Positions 33,389-41,741 of a DNA stretch of 64,000 nucleotides are shown here, one piece after another (position 1 is the stretch's first letter; each line of letters starts with the position of its first letter). The translations under genes were made by a program, and so were the position numbers. The stretch comes from Streptomyces sp. NBC_00091 (GTDB taxonomy: Bacteria > Actinomycetota > Actinomycetes > Streptomycetales > Streptomycetaceae). The DNA lies in the NCBI RefSeq assembly GCF_026343185.1, contig NZ_JAPEMA010000002.1, positions 124,001 to 188,000 of the forward strand, in the 5' to 3' direction. The notes beneath the pieces were generated by a model. It did no database searches and was not told the origin of the DNA. It saw only the letters and a list, made by a program, of their open reading frames with translations.

Positions 33389-34135
33389 TCAGATCCTTCG
33401 CTGGTCGTTGGCGGCGTGGCGGGCGGCGAGGACCGGCAGGAAGTCCACGCTGCGGCCCCCGAGGCCCTCGACCTCGGCGTCGGAACTGATGAACGCGATC
33501 CGGTCCAGCTCAGGCGTACGGCCCGCGGCACGGTCGGCCGCGCTCACCGCGGCGTGCAGCCGGTCGATCACGGCGGCCGGGCAGACCGGGGCCCGGAAGT
33601 GGACGCCGATGTTGCCCTTGTCGCCGCGGGTGACCGCCCACAGCTCCATGTCCTGCTCCGGTACCGTCCGCCCGACTTCCTCCGCCAGCTCGCGGGCGGC
33701 GTGCCGGCGCAGGGCGTTCAGGTCAAGAGGGGTTTCGTCGGCGGGCGGCTCCATCGAGCCGCCGGGCAGCTGCCAACGGCCCGGCGCGGCGGTGGACGAC
33801 GCCATGCGCCCGACCACCAGCCGGCCGTCGTCCGTGGGCTGGGCAACGGTGACGAACACCGACGGCGCCTTTACGGCCTGTGCCGGGTCCCGGCGCAGGA
33901 CGTAGAGGCGGTAGGCGGCCCGGTACCAGGTCAGGACCAGCGTGTGCGGATCCTTCCAGTCCAGGCCCGCGCACACGACCACCGGGCCGTCGAAGAAGTC
34001 CGGGTTGGCCGCGGTCACCTCCTCCCAGCGGCGGTCCATGGCCGCGGTCTGCTCGGCTGTGAGCTGCGGCCGGGTCGTTTCCACCAGGTGCAGGTGGTGG
34101 ACGTCGAGGACCTCGACGGGGTGATGGTTGGTCAA
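33389..34135 (-). CDS. NUDIX hydrolase
   Basis: The start is TTG 34135, supported by GGAGG 4 nt upstream. The 248-residue protein has a long N-terminal extension (residues 1-110, including CAGLDWKDPHTLVLTWYRAA) before the Nudix box: GRWQLPGGSMEPPADETPLD leads into HAARELAEEVG, with the REUxEE part intact and a slightly longer spacing after the first Glu. It hydrolyses a nucleoside-diphosphate-linked compound or a related pyrophosphate in the cytoplasm; the substrate is not evident. It is downstream of a RidA-like gene on the same strand but separated by a palindrome. Confidence 0.85.
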   Translation of the reverse strand: MTNHHPVEVLDVHHLHLVETTRPQLTAEQTAAMDRRWEEVTAANPDFFDGPVVVCAGLDWKDPHTLVLTWYRAAYRLYVLRRDPAQAVKAPSVFVTVAQPTDDGRLVVGRMASSTAAPGRWQLPGGSMEPPADETPLDLNALRRHAARELAEEVGRTVPEQDMELWAVTRGDKGNIGVHFRAPVCPAAVIDRLHAAVSAADRAAGRTPELDRIAFISSDAEVEGLGGRSVDFLPVLAARHAANDQRRI

Positions 34136-34152
34136 CGGACCTCCGCTGGGGA

Positions 34153-34174
34153 GGGGCCCTGCGCGCAGGGCCCC
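34153..34174 (-). terminator. Perfect 22-bp palindrome, likely hairpin
   Basis: GGGGCCCTGCG followed by CGCAGGGCCCC is an uninterrupted perfect palindrome. It lies 17 bp upstream of the TTG of the NUDIX gene and downstream of RidA. It could terminate RidA transcription, act as an operator for NUDIX expression, or both. Confidence 0.5.
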
Positions 34175-34344
34175 GTCGGACGTGGTGCTCGCCGCGGTTC
34201 AGGGCGGCGAGGAACGGACCGTATCGTGACGCGCGTGCCGTTGATGGACGAGCGTCGCCTGCCCCGTGTACTGCCGACGGGCTCCCAACTCCTACGCCAC
34301 GTCGCCGACGGCGGCCTGAGCAGCCCGCCAGTGGCTGCGGCGAG

Positions 34345-34746
34345 TCAGGGCCGGGCGGCGACGGCCTCGACCTCGAACAGCACGTCAGGCGCAGCCAGGC
34401 TCGCGACGCCGATGAGGGTTTGCGTGGGCGGTTTCGTACCCCAGCCCTCCTGCACGGCCCCGGCGATCGGCCCGAGCTTGCTGACGTCATGGTTCACCAC
34501 GTACGTCCTGAGCTGGACGACGTGGCTGCGGTCGAGCCCATGGGCGGCGAGGGCGACGCCGATGTTGTGGAACGTCTGCTTCACCTGCTCGGTGAAGTCG
34601 GCCGAGACGACCGCGCCGTCCGGGCCCGATCCGTACTGACCCGCGATGAGCACCAGTTCCGTACCTGCGGGGACGGTGGCGGTGTGGCTGTAGCCGAACG
34701 GGACCGGGTCGTGCAGGCCGTCAGGATTGACGATGGTGTGTGCCAT
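34345..34746 (-). CDS. RidA/YjgF-family protein
   Basis: ATG 34746 with GAGG 8 nt upstream gives 133 residues. It has the YjgF fold signature: VLIAGQYGSGPDGAVVSADF, TEQVKQTFHNIGVALAAHGL, VVQLRTYVV and a C-terminal LIGVASLAAPDVLFEVEAVA. The Arg in QLRTY corresponds to the conserved ligand-binding Arg. RidA proteins hydrolyse reactive enamines or imines made by PLP enzymes. It is divergent from a WYL regulator with a clear operator between them. Confidence 0.88.
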   Translation of the reverse strand: MAHTIVNPDGLHDPVPFGYSHTATVPAGTELVLIAGQYGSGPDGAVVSADFTEQVKQTFHNIGVALAAHGLDRSHVVQLRTYVVNHDVSKLGPIAGAVQEGWGTKPPTQTLIGVASLAAPDVLFEVEAVAARP

Positions 34747-34804
34747 GTGGATCACCTCTCGTGTGCGACGGGGCTTCGTCGTGTTGGTAAGCCTGCCAAC
34801 GAAT

Positions 34805-34837
34805 CACGACATCTCCTGTCGTGTATTCCCGTAGGGT
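34805..34837. promoter_or_regulatory. Operator and leaderless promoter between RidA and WYL genes
   Basis: CACGACA-TCTCC-TGTCGTG (34805-34823) is a perfect 7-5-7 inverted repeat. It is followed by a -10 TAGGGT (34832-34837) standing 6 nt before the ATG of the WYL regulator. A further partial repeat (TCGTGTTGG with CCAACGAATCACGA) lies just upstream. The WYL protein is the likely binder. Confidence 0.65.
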
Positions 34838-34843
34838 TTTCGT

Positions 34844-35824
34844 ATGCGCGCCGACCGATTGGTATCGCTGGTCCTGCTGCTACGGCAGCACGGCCGGCTG
34901 TCCGCGACCGAGCTGGCCCGCGAGCTGGAGGTGTCCACCCGCACCGTGCTGCGCGACATCGAGGCGCTGTCCGCAGCAGGCGTCCCGGTCTACGCCGAAC
35001 GCGGTCGGCACGGCGGTTTCGCGTTGCTGCCCGGTTTCCAGACCGAGCTCACCGGACTGAACCACGACGAGGCACTTGCCCTGCTGGTCGCCGGATCGCG
35101 GCGCGGCGCGCAGACGTTCGGACTCGGCTCGGCGCTCGCTTCGGCCATGCGCAAGGTGGTGGACGCGCTGCCCGAAGGCCATCGGGCCACCGCGGCCGGC
35201 GCGGTTCGCCGCTTGCTCATCGACCCGGAGACCGACCTCCTCTCGCGCCGGCTGGTTGCCGAGGAGGTGCCCGACACCATCGTGGCCGAGGTCCGGCGCG
35301 CGGTGTTCGCCGGGCACAAGCTGCGCATCCACTACGCGGCTGTGGACCAGACCCCGAAGTGGCGCACGGTGGACCCGATCGGCCTGGTCACCGTGCGCGA
35401 CCAGGGCTACTTGCTGGCCACCCGGTCCGGCGCGGACCGTACGTACCGGCTGTCGCGCATCCTGGCCGCCGAGGAACTCGCCGAACCGGCGCAGCGACCC
35501 GACCGGGTCGATCTGGACCGGGCCTGGCAGGAACGCAGCACACGGTTCCGTACCGGCGGTGACCAAGTCACCGTGCTTGTACGGGTGAACCCGGCGCGGC
35601 GGGAGGATCTGGTGGGCACCGCGCTGGCCATCCTCGCCGAGGAAGCCGACGCAGACGCAGACGGCTGGCTTCGGCTGGAGGTGACCTTCCAGGATCCGAG
35701 ACACGCCGAATGGGCCCTGTGGCAGCTCGCCACGAGCGCGGAGGCCCTGGCCCCGCAGTGGTTGCGCGACTCCCTGCGGGGCCGCGCCGCCGCGATCGCC
35801 GGCTGCTACGGAGTGTCATCCTGA
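34844..35824 (+). CDS. WYL-domain (DeoR/YafY-type) transcriptional regulator
   Basis: The 326-residue protein has a DeoR-like winged HTH (residues 3-55: GRLSATELARELEVSTRTVL, RDIEALSAAGVPVYAERGRH). A WYL domain at about 160-225 follows, in which the classic W-Y-L region is KLRIHYAAVDQTPKWRTVDP...LLATR, and a WCX-like C-terminal part. WYL domains bind nucleic acids or small ligands and switch DNA binding. The divergent RidA gene and its own promoter are the likely targets. Confidence 0.92.
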   Translation: MRADRLVSLVLLLRQHGRLSATELARELEVSTRTVLRDIEALSAAGVPVYAERGRHGGFALLPGFQTELTGLNHDEALALLVAGSRRGAQTFGLGSALASAMRKVVDALPEGHRATAAGAVRRLLIDPETDLLSRRLVAEEVPDTIVAEVRRAVFAGHKLRIHYAAVDQTPKWRTVDPIGLVTVRDQGYLLATRSGADRTYRLSRILAAEELAEPAQRPDRVDLDRAWQERSTRFRTGGDQVTVLVRVNPARREDLVGTALAILAEEADADADGWLRLEVTFQDPRHAEWALWQLATSAEALAPQWLRDSLRGRAAAIAGCYGVSS

Positions 35825-35955
35825 GAGTCGCCGCCTTCTGCGGGCCGCCGGATTGCCTCCCGCAGCGCCACCGGCACACAACGCCTACGGGATGGATGCG
35901 CTCGGTCCTGCGCTCCCAGCACCGGCTGTCAGTGCCGGGTGGGAGACTGCCTGGC

Positions 35956-36546
35956 ATGACCGAATCGAAGCCGAAAGCGGACCTTCTCCGCTACCTGCAA
36001 GCCGCTCGCGAAGCCCTGCTGTGGAAGCTCGACGGGCTCTCGGAGTACGACATCCGCCGCCCGCTGACGCCTACCGGCACGAATCTGCTGGGGCTGGTCA
36101 AACACGTCGCCAGTGTGGAACTGGGCTACTTCGGCGACACGTTCGGGCGGCTGTCCGGCGAGGCGTTGCCCTGGTTCGCAGACGACGCCGAACCCAACGC
36201 GGACATGTGGGCCACTGCCGACGAGTCGCGCGAACAGATCGTCAGTCTGTACCACCGGGCGTGGAAGCACTCGGACACCACAGTTTCCGCGCTGACGCTT
36301 GACGCGGTCGGCCACGTGCCGTGGTGGCCCGAGGAACGAAGCGAGGTGACGCTGCACCAGATCCTGGTGCACGTGATCGCCGAGACCCACCGCCACGCCG
36401 GCCACGCCGACATCGTCCGGGAGCTCATCGACGGGGCCGTCGGTCTGCGGGCTGGTAACGACAACATGCCGCCAGGCGACCGGGTGCGGTGGGAGAACCA
36501 CCGGCTCCGGCTGGAGCGCGTGGCGGAGGAAGTCGGTCACGGCTGA
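35956..36546 (+). CDS. DinB-like (DUF664) family protein
   Basis: ATG 35956 gives 196 residues; the longer frame upstream is not protein-like. A four-helix DinB fold is suggested by LLRYLQAAREALLWKLDGLS, NLLGLVKHVASVELGYFGDT with one metal-binding His, and ILVHVIAETHRHAGHADIVR with two more. These three His positions form the metal site typical of DinB/YfiT and of mycothiol-dependent transferases. It probably transfers or isomerises a thiol adduct in the cytoplasm. It is monocistronic. Confidence 0.88.
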   Translation: MTESKPKADLLRYLQAAREALLWKLDGLSEYDIRRPLTPTGTNLLGLVKHVASVELGYFGDTFGRLSGEALPWFADDAEPNADMWATADESREQIVSLYHRAWKHSDTTVSALTLDAVGHVPWWPEERSEVTLHQILVHVIAETHRHAGHADIVRELIDGAVGLRAGNDNMPPGDRVRWENHRLRLERVAEEVGHG

Positions 36547-36609
36547 TCCCGCCCGACGTGATCCGTTCACCACAGAAGTCGCAGCCCAGCAGGCCGCGCC
36601 CGGTAGCGC

Positions 36610-37071
36610 TCAGGCGCGCGTGTCGTCGACGCCGGAGCCGATCGCCGCGCTCAGGGCCCGCAAGGCGTCCTCGTATGGGTGACGGTCGAACCGGAACGGA
36701 CCGAATGCCACATAGTCGCGGGTCTTGCGGTGCGGTTGCTCGAAGGCGTCCCAGGTCACGAGGTCGGCTGTCGCGGTGATGCGTGCCATGAGCGGCCAGC
36801 ATCCCCACTCACCGCATTCACAACCGAGAACGGGTGTCTTCGGCCCCATCGCGTTGGTGGACCGTCCGAGGAAGTGGTCCTGCATCGGGCCGAACCGGAA
36901 GAACTCCGGGATCAGACCGCCGTAGGCGTCGCCTGCGGGCTGCATCCCGGCCGCGATCTCGAACCCGTCGATCAGCTCGGTGAGTGGTGATCCGTCGATG
37001 CGGGGGACGATCACGAGCGGGCCGCCGTCGCCACGGTGGCGACAGTCGAACCGGATCTCATTGCTGGTCAT
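36610..37071 (-). CDS. Hypothetical protein with a CECGEWGC motif
   Basis: ATG 37071 is chosen because GGAGG is 8 nt upstream, giving 153 residues; a longer form from 37089 has no such signal. The sequence includes a TPVLGCECGEWGCWPLMARI core with three cysteines in CxCxxxxC, which may bind a metal, and a C-terminal FGPFRFDRHPYEDALRAL helix. It resembles small uncharacterised actinobacterial proteins, with no function known to me. Confidence 0.7.
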   Translation of the reverse strand: MTSNEIRFDCRHRGDGGPLVIVPRIDGSPLTELIDGFEIAAGMQPAGDAYGGLIPEFFRFGPMQDHFLGRSTNAMGPKTPVLGCECGEWGCWPLMARITATADLVTWDAFEQPHRKTRDYVAFGPFRFDRHPYEDALRALSAAIGSGVDDTRA

Positions 37072-37480
37072 CCAATGAACCTCCGCCATCTTGAAGTGGC
37101 TGGTCAAGGGGCTGGTGTGACGTCTTGGCGGTGCGCTCGTGCTGGTCGTTGGGCAGTTGTCTTCGGTGTAGATCGTCTGTCAGCGGTTGACTTCGAGGTT
37201 AGTCAGCACGAGCAGGGCGCGGAGGAGGTGGGTGGCGCGGGCGGGATCGGTGCGGAGCTTGGCGAGGATCCGCCAGTTCTTCGGGTGGGCGAAGCCCGTG
37301 TTCGACGGGGGCGCGTCCAGCGGCGAGTTCCCGGTTGGCTTCTCTTTCGGCGGGGCTGAGCCGACGGGCGCGGGTGGCCTGAGAACGACCCGCTCGCCCA
37401 CGCCGCCGGCCTCGCCGGGCTGCCGCCGTTACCTGTCATGCTGAGCGAGTTCGAATCGATCCTCGTACCTTGGAGGCTTG
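37072..37480 (-). mobile_element. Gene-poor region with a transposase C-terminal scar
   Basis: The only protein-like part is a reverse-strand frame ending at 37180, with HPKNWRILAKLRTDPARATH then LLRALLVLTNLEVNR. This is like the C-terminal end of IS5-type DDE transposases. The catalytic domain is missing, no complete terminal inverted repeats were found, and the rest holds only the promoter and Shine-Dalgarno of the LLM gene. Confidence 0.5.
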
Positions 37481-38545
37481 ATGCGTGCTGGCGTCGTGGT
37501 CGCCGCGCACCCCGGTGTGGAAGATCTCGCTGTGCGGGCCGAGGAGTTGGGCTTGCACAGCTTCTGGATCAACGACACTCCGATGGTCCACGGGGACCCC
37601 TTCGTCGCCTTGAGCCTGTGCGCGAAGGCCACCCGTCGCATCAGGCTCGGCCTCGGCGTGACCTCACCGGCGCTGCGCTCGGCCCCGGCCGCCGCGAGCG
37701 GGCTCGCCAGCCTCAACGCCCTGGCACCGGGCCGGATCATCTGCGGGGTCGGCACCGGAAACACCGCCCGTCGCACCCTGGGCATGCGGCCGACCACGAC
37801 GGCCACGCTGGAGAACTTCACCACCGCACTGCAGGACCTGTGCGCCGGACGATCGACCGTGTACCGCGAGGGTGACCGGGTCCGCGACATCCGGTTCCTG
37901 CACTCGGGGGCGCACGTGAACACCGCCGACCCGATCGAGTTCGTCGTGGCCGCGCTCGGGCCGAAGGCCGTCGCCGTCGCCGGCCGCCGCAACACCGGCC
38001 TCATCTCCTTCGGCCTGCTGGACCCCACCGCCTGGCACGCGCTGCACGACGCCCGCCGCCACGCCGCCCAGGACACACCCCGCGACGTCGATTCCCACAC
38101 GGACTCCTATGTGGTCACCTCGCTCCACCTGCTCGACGAGGACCAGGACCCTTACGGCGACGCGGCCCGGGATGCGACGGGCCACCTCGTCCTGTCGCTG
38201 CTGGCCTTCGCCGCCGACACAGCCGCCGACACACCTGCCTTCGCCGAGCGACTCGGCCCCGAGGAACGCGAGGCGGTGCGGCGGTTCCTCGACCGGCGCG
38301 GCACTACCGCCACCGCGCCGGACCGGCACACCAAGCTCTACCCCAACTACCTCGGGCGCATCGCACCGCGGGACCGGGACCTGGTTCTGCCCTCGCTGAT
38401 GGACACCCTGGCCCTGGTCGGCACCCGCGACGACCTCCTCGCCCGCATCACCACCCTGGAACAAGCCGGCATCGACGAACTCCTCATCCAGCCGGTGATC
38501 GACCCGCCCACCGAGATGGCTCAGCTCGCGAAACTCCTCGCCTGA
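37481..38545 (+). CDS. LLM-class (luciferase-like) F420/FMN-dependent oxidoreductase
   Basis: ATG 37481 has GGAGG 4 nt upstream. The 354-residue protein has the TIM-barrel pattern of luciferase-like monooxygenases: RAEELGLHSFWINDTPMVHG, RIRLGLGVTSPALR, LNALAPGRIICGVGTGNTAR, FVVAALGPKAVAVAGRRNTG and a C-terminal GTRDDLLARITTLEQAGIDE. The GxGxGN loop and TSP are typical of F420-binding members. It acts in the cytoplasm; the substrate is unknown. No partner genes are adjacent. Confidence 0.9.
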   Translation: MRAGVVVAAHPGVEDLAVRAEELGLHSFWINDTPMVHGDPFVALSLCAKATRRIRLGLGVTSPALRSAPAAASGLASLNALAPGRIICGVGTGNTARRTLGMRPTTTATLENFTTALQDLCAGRSTVYREGDRVRDIRFLHSGAHVNTADPIEFVVAALGPKAVAVAGRRNTGLISFGLLDPTAWHALHDARRHAAQDTPRDVDSHTDSYVVTSLHLLDEDQDPYGDAARDATGHLVLSLLAFAADTAADTPAFAERLGPEEREAVRRFLDRRGTTATAPDRHTKLYPNYLGRIAPRDRDLVLPSLMDTLALVGTRDDLLARITTLEQAGIDELLIQPVIDPPTEMAQLAKLLA

Positions 38546-38700
38546 GCGGACCCACCGACCACAATCACCGATGCCGCAGCTCACCACTGCGCGTCATGAG
38601 GCTTCGACCTGCGGAGAGAGCTGGGTGCGAAGCCAACCGACGGTCGGGCTCAGCCGATGGCCAAGGCGAGACCTGTCGGCGCCCACCGCGCACGCGCACC

Positions 38701-38752
38701 CCTCGTCGCTCACCGAAGCCGACCGCGCACGCCTCGTCGCTCACCGAAGCCG
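38701..38752 (+). repeat. 21-bp direct repeat in an intergenic region
   Basis: CCTCGTCGCTCACCGAAGCCG occurs at 38701-38721 and 38732-38752, 31 bp apart, each also flanked by ACCGCGCACGC. Otherwise the 300 bp between the LLM and MBL genes appears empty. It may be a small local duplication. Confidence 0.6.
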
Positions 38753-38844
38753 GCCGTCACGAGTTCTGCGTTTGACGACGGCCCGGCACGGGGCTGCACT
38801 GGATTCATGGACGCTGCGGCGACACCGTCCTAGGGAGAGCAGCG

Positions 38845-39696
38845 ATGACAACCATGGAAGCCTTCAACCTTCTGCAGCCGTACAAGATCGCCGAGGAGAC
38901 GTTCGTCATCCCGTGGGCCCTCGAGGCCCCGCCGGTCGGCCACTTCCCGATGAACTCGATGGTGATCCGGGGAGCCGAACCGGTCCTCGTGGACACCGGG
39001 GCGCCCGCAGTGCGCTCCCAGTGGCTGGAGGCGGCCTGGTCCGTCGTGGATCCCCTGGACGTACGGTGGATCTTTCTCACCCACGACGACCGCGACCACG
39101 CCGGCAACCTCCTGGCGGCCCTCGCCGCATGCCCGAACGCGACCCTGCTGACGACATGGTTCTCCATCGGCCGTATGGCCGAGGAGTGGGAGACCCCCAT
39201 CAACCGGTGCCGCTTCATGACCGACGGCGACACGATCGACGCGGGCGACCGCACCCTGGTCGCCAAACGACCACCCCTGTACGACAACCCCACTACCCGC
39301 GCCCTTTTCGACGCGAAGACCAACGTCCTGTGGTCCGTCGACACCTTCGCCACGAACGTGCCGACTCCCATGCCCGAATTGGCAGCGCTGTCGGCAGACG
39401 AATTCCGCGACGGCCAGTTCTTCGGCGGAAGGCTGGTCTCCCCCTGGGTCGCCCTGCTGGACTCCCAAAAGTTCGGGACGGTCGTCACCGACTTCCAACA
39501 CCTGAACGCCGAGGTCATCGCCGGCTGCCACTGCCCGGTCCTCCGTGGCCCCCAGATCCCCGAGGCCTACGACCTGCTCCGCCAGCTCCCCGAAATCCCA
39601 CCGTGGACGGAGTTCACGCAGGCCGACCTGGACCAGTGGATGGCGGCTGCCGAGAGCTCGGTTCCGCCGGAGCAGCCGCGGCCGTCGGGGACGTGA
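38845..39696 (+). CDS. MBL-fold metallohydrolase, flavodiiron-like type
   Basis: The 283-residue protein has AGGGAG upstream. Metallo-beta-lactamase features: VLVDTGAP strand, the metal motif THDDRDHAGN (His80, Asp82, Asp84, His85), WSVDTFAT and GCHCPVLRG near the end. The metal motif is HxDxDH, like the HxExDH of flavodiiron-type diiron MBL domains rather than the HxHxDH of zinc hydrolases. There is no flavodoxin domain. A diiron oxygen- or NO-reacting role is possible, but untested. It is monocistronic. Confidence 0.88.
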   Translation: MTTMEAFNLLQPYKIAEETFVIPWALEAPPVGHFPMNSMVIRGAEPVLVDTGAPAVRSQWLEAAWSVVDPLDVRWIFLTHDDRDHAGNLLAALAACPNATLLTTWFSIGRMAEEWETPINRCRFMTDGDTIDAGDRTLVAKRPPLYDNPTTRALFDAKTNVLWSVDTFATNVPTPMPELAALSADEFRDGQFFGGRLVSPWVALLDSQKFGTVVTDFQHLNAEVIAGCHCPVLRGPQIPEAYDLLRQLPEIPPWTEFTQADLDQWMAAAESSVPPEQPRPSGT

Positions 39697-39843
39697 GGGG
39701 CGCTGCCGCGCGGGGTGGGGATCTGCCCACCAGCTGCGTGCTGATGGGCCCGGCAGATCGCGCCCCTCATCGCCGTGCCGCGCGGTGACGAGGCGGCATC
39801 GCGATGACCCGGGCTCCGGCACGTCCTGTCCCGTCGCCGGTGG

Positions 39844-40623
39844 TCAGCCTCGCAGGTGCAGACCGAAGCCCGTGCGGCCGGCGGGCTCCAGTCCCTCCTT
39901 CAGGTGCAGCGAGGGGATCTCGTAGTCTCCGAAGTTCTGCCGCCGGAACGGGATCGGCTCGGTCGACTCCAGGGTGAGCAGGCGCTCCTCCCAGGCCTTG
40001 GCCGCGTCCGCGTAGTCCTCGCCGGTCATCCGGTCGGCGCCGTACAGCACGAAGGGCGGCAGCGCCTCGATGCCCGGGTAGTAGAGGATGCCGTGGTGGA
40101 TCGGGAACAGCAGGTCGTCTATGGGGCCGTTGATCCCGCGGGCGGCGTAGTGCGACTCCGGACCGCCGACGGTCACCGACAGCAGGGCCCTCCTTCCCGC
40201 GAGGGTGCCTTCGCCGAATCGCTCGCCGTACTTGGTGTCGCTGTGCTCGCCGACTCCGTACGCGAAGCGGTAGGTGAACACCCGGTCCACCCAGCCCTTG
40301 AGGATCGCGGGCATCGTGTACCACCACAGCGGGAACTGGAAGATAATCGTGTCGGCCCACAGCAGCTTCTCCTGCTCGGCGAGGACGTCCGGGGTGAGCG
40401 TCCCCGCCTCGAAGGCCCGGCCCGAGTCCGCGGCGACCTTCAGCGGACTCGAGGCGTCGGGGCCGTAGTCCGCGGCGTCCACGACCGCCTTCCAGTTCAT
40501 CGCGTACAGATCGCTCACCCGTACCTGGTGCCCAGCGCCCTCCAACGTGGACACCGCGAGGTCCTTCAGCGAGCTGTTGAGCGACTGCGGCTCGGGGTGG
40601 GCGTAGACGATCAGCGTCTTCAT
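39844..40623 (-). CDS. NQO1/MdaB-type NAD(P)H quinone oxidoreductase
   Basis: The 259-residue protein starts at ATG 40623 with GAAGGAG upstream. It has a flavodoxin-like fold: KTLIVYAHPEPQSLNSSLKD, ADTIIFQFPLWWYTMPAILK, GWVDRVFTYRFAYG and SVTVGGPESHY. It makes two-electron reductions of quinones with FAD/FMN. It is divergent from an XRE regulator with a palindrome between them, the usual arrangement for quinone-inducible reductases. Confidence 0.92.
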   Translation of the reverse strand: MKTLIVYAHPEPQSLNSSLKDLAVSTLEGAGHQVRVSDLYAMNWKAVVDAADYGPDASSPLKVAADSGRAFEAGTLTPDVLAEQEKLLWADTIIFQFPLWWYTMPAILKGWVDRVFTYRFAYGVGEHSDTKYGERFGEGTLAGRRALLSVTVGGPESHYAARGINGPIDDLLFPIHHGILYYPGIEALPPFVLYGADRMTGEDYADAAKAWEERLLTLESTEPIPFRRQNFGDYEIPSLHLKEGLEPAGRTGFGLHLRG

Positions 40624-40710
40624 GGGAACTCCTTCGGATCGGATGCCTTTGATCCTGGACGCCGCGACGCCCGGTGTTCAGGGGCGCTCCTTCCGTCGGA
40701 CCGGGCTTCC

Positions 40711-40727
40711 TGGTATTGGCAGTACCA
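40711..40727. promoter_or_regulatory. Palindrome between NQO and XRE genes
   Basis: TGGTATTGGCAGTACCA has the symmetric form GGTAnTGnCAnTACC centred on one base. It lies in the 138-bp divergent region, 22 bp upstream of the XRE gene's -10 box, and is a good candidate XRE operator. Confidence 0.5.
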
Positions 40728-40749
40728 CCTTCACGGGCGCCGCCGAGGC

Positions 40750-40755
40750 CATACT
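40750..40755 (+). promoter_or_regulatory. -10 box of a leaderless promoter
   Basis: CATACT ends 6 nt before the ATG of the XRE regulator. A GGGGG run lies between, so a Shine-Dalgarno-like role cannot be excluded. Confidence 0.45.
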
Positions 40756-40761
40756 GGGGGC

Positions 40762-41628
40762 ATGGACGATCTTGCTGGCTTCCTGCGGACCCGGCGTTCC
40801 CGGGTCGACCCGGCGGCCGTGGGCATACCCACCGACAGCCGCCGCCGGGTCGAAGGGCTGCGCCGCGAAGAGGTCGCGCACCTGTCCGGGGTCAGCGTCG
40901 ACTACTACGTACGCCTGGAGCAGGGCCGCGCGACCCAGCCCTCCGAGCAGGTCCTCGACGCGCTCGCCCGCGTCCTCGGCCTCGACGAGACCGAACGCGG
41001 GCACCTCTACCGGCTCGCCCGGCAGCGCCGCAGCCGCGCGAAGGCGCCGGGCGGGCGGGTCCGGCCGGAGCTGCTGCGCGTCCTCGGGCTGGTCGCCGAC
41101 GCGCCCGCGCTGATCATGGACCACCGCCTGGACGTGCTCGCCGGGAACCGCCTCGCCGGGCTCCTGTACGGCCGGCCGATGCCGGGCCTGAACACCGCCC
41201 GGCACATCTTCCTCGAGGAGGCCGAGCGCGGCCTCTACGCGGACTGGGAGAAGTGCACCCTCGACGTGGTCGGGCACCTGCGCCTGGCCGCCGGCAAGTA
41301 CCCCGAGGACCCGCGCCTGGCCTCGCTCATCGGCGAACTGGCGATGGGCAGCGAGCGCTTCCGCCGCCTCTGGGCCCGCGCGGACGTGCGGGCCCGCACG
41401 CATGGGCGCAAGGCGTACCGGCACCCGCTGGTCGGGCTGCTGGAACTGCACCAGGAGAACTTCGCGCTGCCGGACGAGTCGGGTGTGGAGCTGCTGGTGC
41501 TGTCGGCGGCCCCCGGCAGCCCCGCCGAGGACGGACTGCGCCTGCTCGCGGGCCTGGACGCGGACGGCGCGCACGGCGCGGACGGCACTGACGCGCATCC
41601 CCCGGTGAACGCCCAGGTCCGCGAGTAA
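40762..41628 (+). CDS. XRE-family regulator with MmyB-like ligand domain
   Basis: The 288-residue protein has an N-terminal HTH (RREEVAHLSGVSVDYYVRLE, QGRATQPSEQVLDALARVLG) and the MmyB-like C-terminal domain (LLRVLGLVADAPALIMDHRL, DVLAGNRLAGLLYG). MmyB-like domains are PAS-related and probably bind a small hydrophobic ligand. The divergent NQO-type reductase is the expected target, as this gene pair is common in Streptomyces. The last 20 residues are low-complexity (ADGAHGADGTDAH). Confidence 0.92.
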   Translation: MDDLAGFLRTRRSRVDPAAVGIPTDSRRRVEGLRREEVAHLSGVSVDYYVRLEQGRATQPSEQVLDALARVLGLDETERGHLYRLARQRRSRAKAPGGRVRPELLRVLGLVADAPALIMDHRLDVLAGNRLAGLLYGRPMPGLNTARHIFLEEAERGLYADWEKCTLDVVGHLRLAAGKYPEDPRLASLIGELAMGSERFRRLWARADVRARTHGRKAYRHPLVGLLELHQENFALPDESGVELLVLSAAPGSPAEDGLRLLAGLDADGAHGADGTDAHPPVNAQVRE

Positions 41629-41672
41629 CCCAATGACGCCCACCGCCAGGAACGCCAATGGCCGGAGGGCCC

Positions 41673-41703
41673 TTGACCTGAACCGATATTGAGGTTTTAG
41701 GGT
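41673..41703 (+). promoter_or_regulatory. SoxR/MerR-type promoter with embedded SoxR box
   Basis: A -35 TTGACC (41673-41678) and a -10 TAGGGT (41698-41703) are separated by 19 bp, the overlong spacer of MerR-family promoters. In the spacer sits CCTGAA-CCGATA-TTGAGG, one base from a perfect SoxR box CCTCAA-N6-TTGAGG. It faces the SDR gene starting at 41742. Confidence 0.8.
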
Positions 41704-41741
41704 GTCGTCTACTTGATCATCTGACGACGGGAAACACGCTC

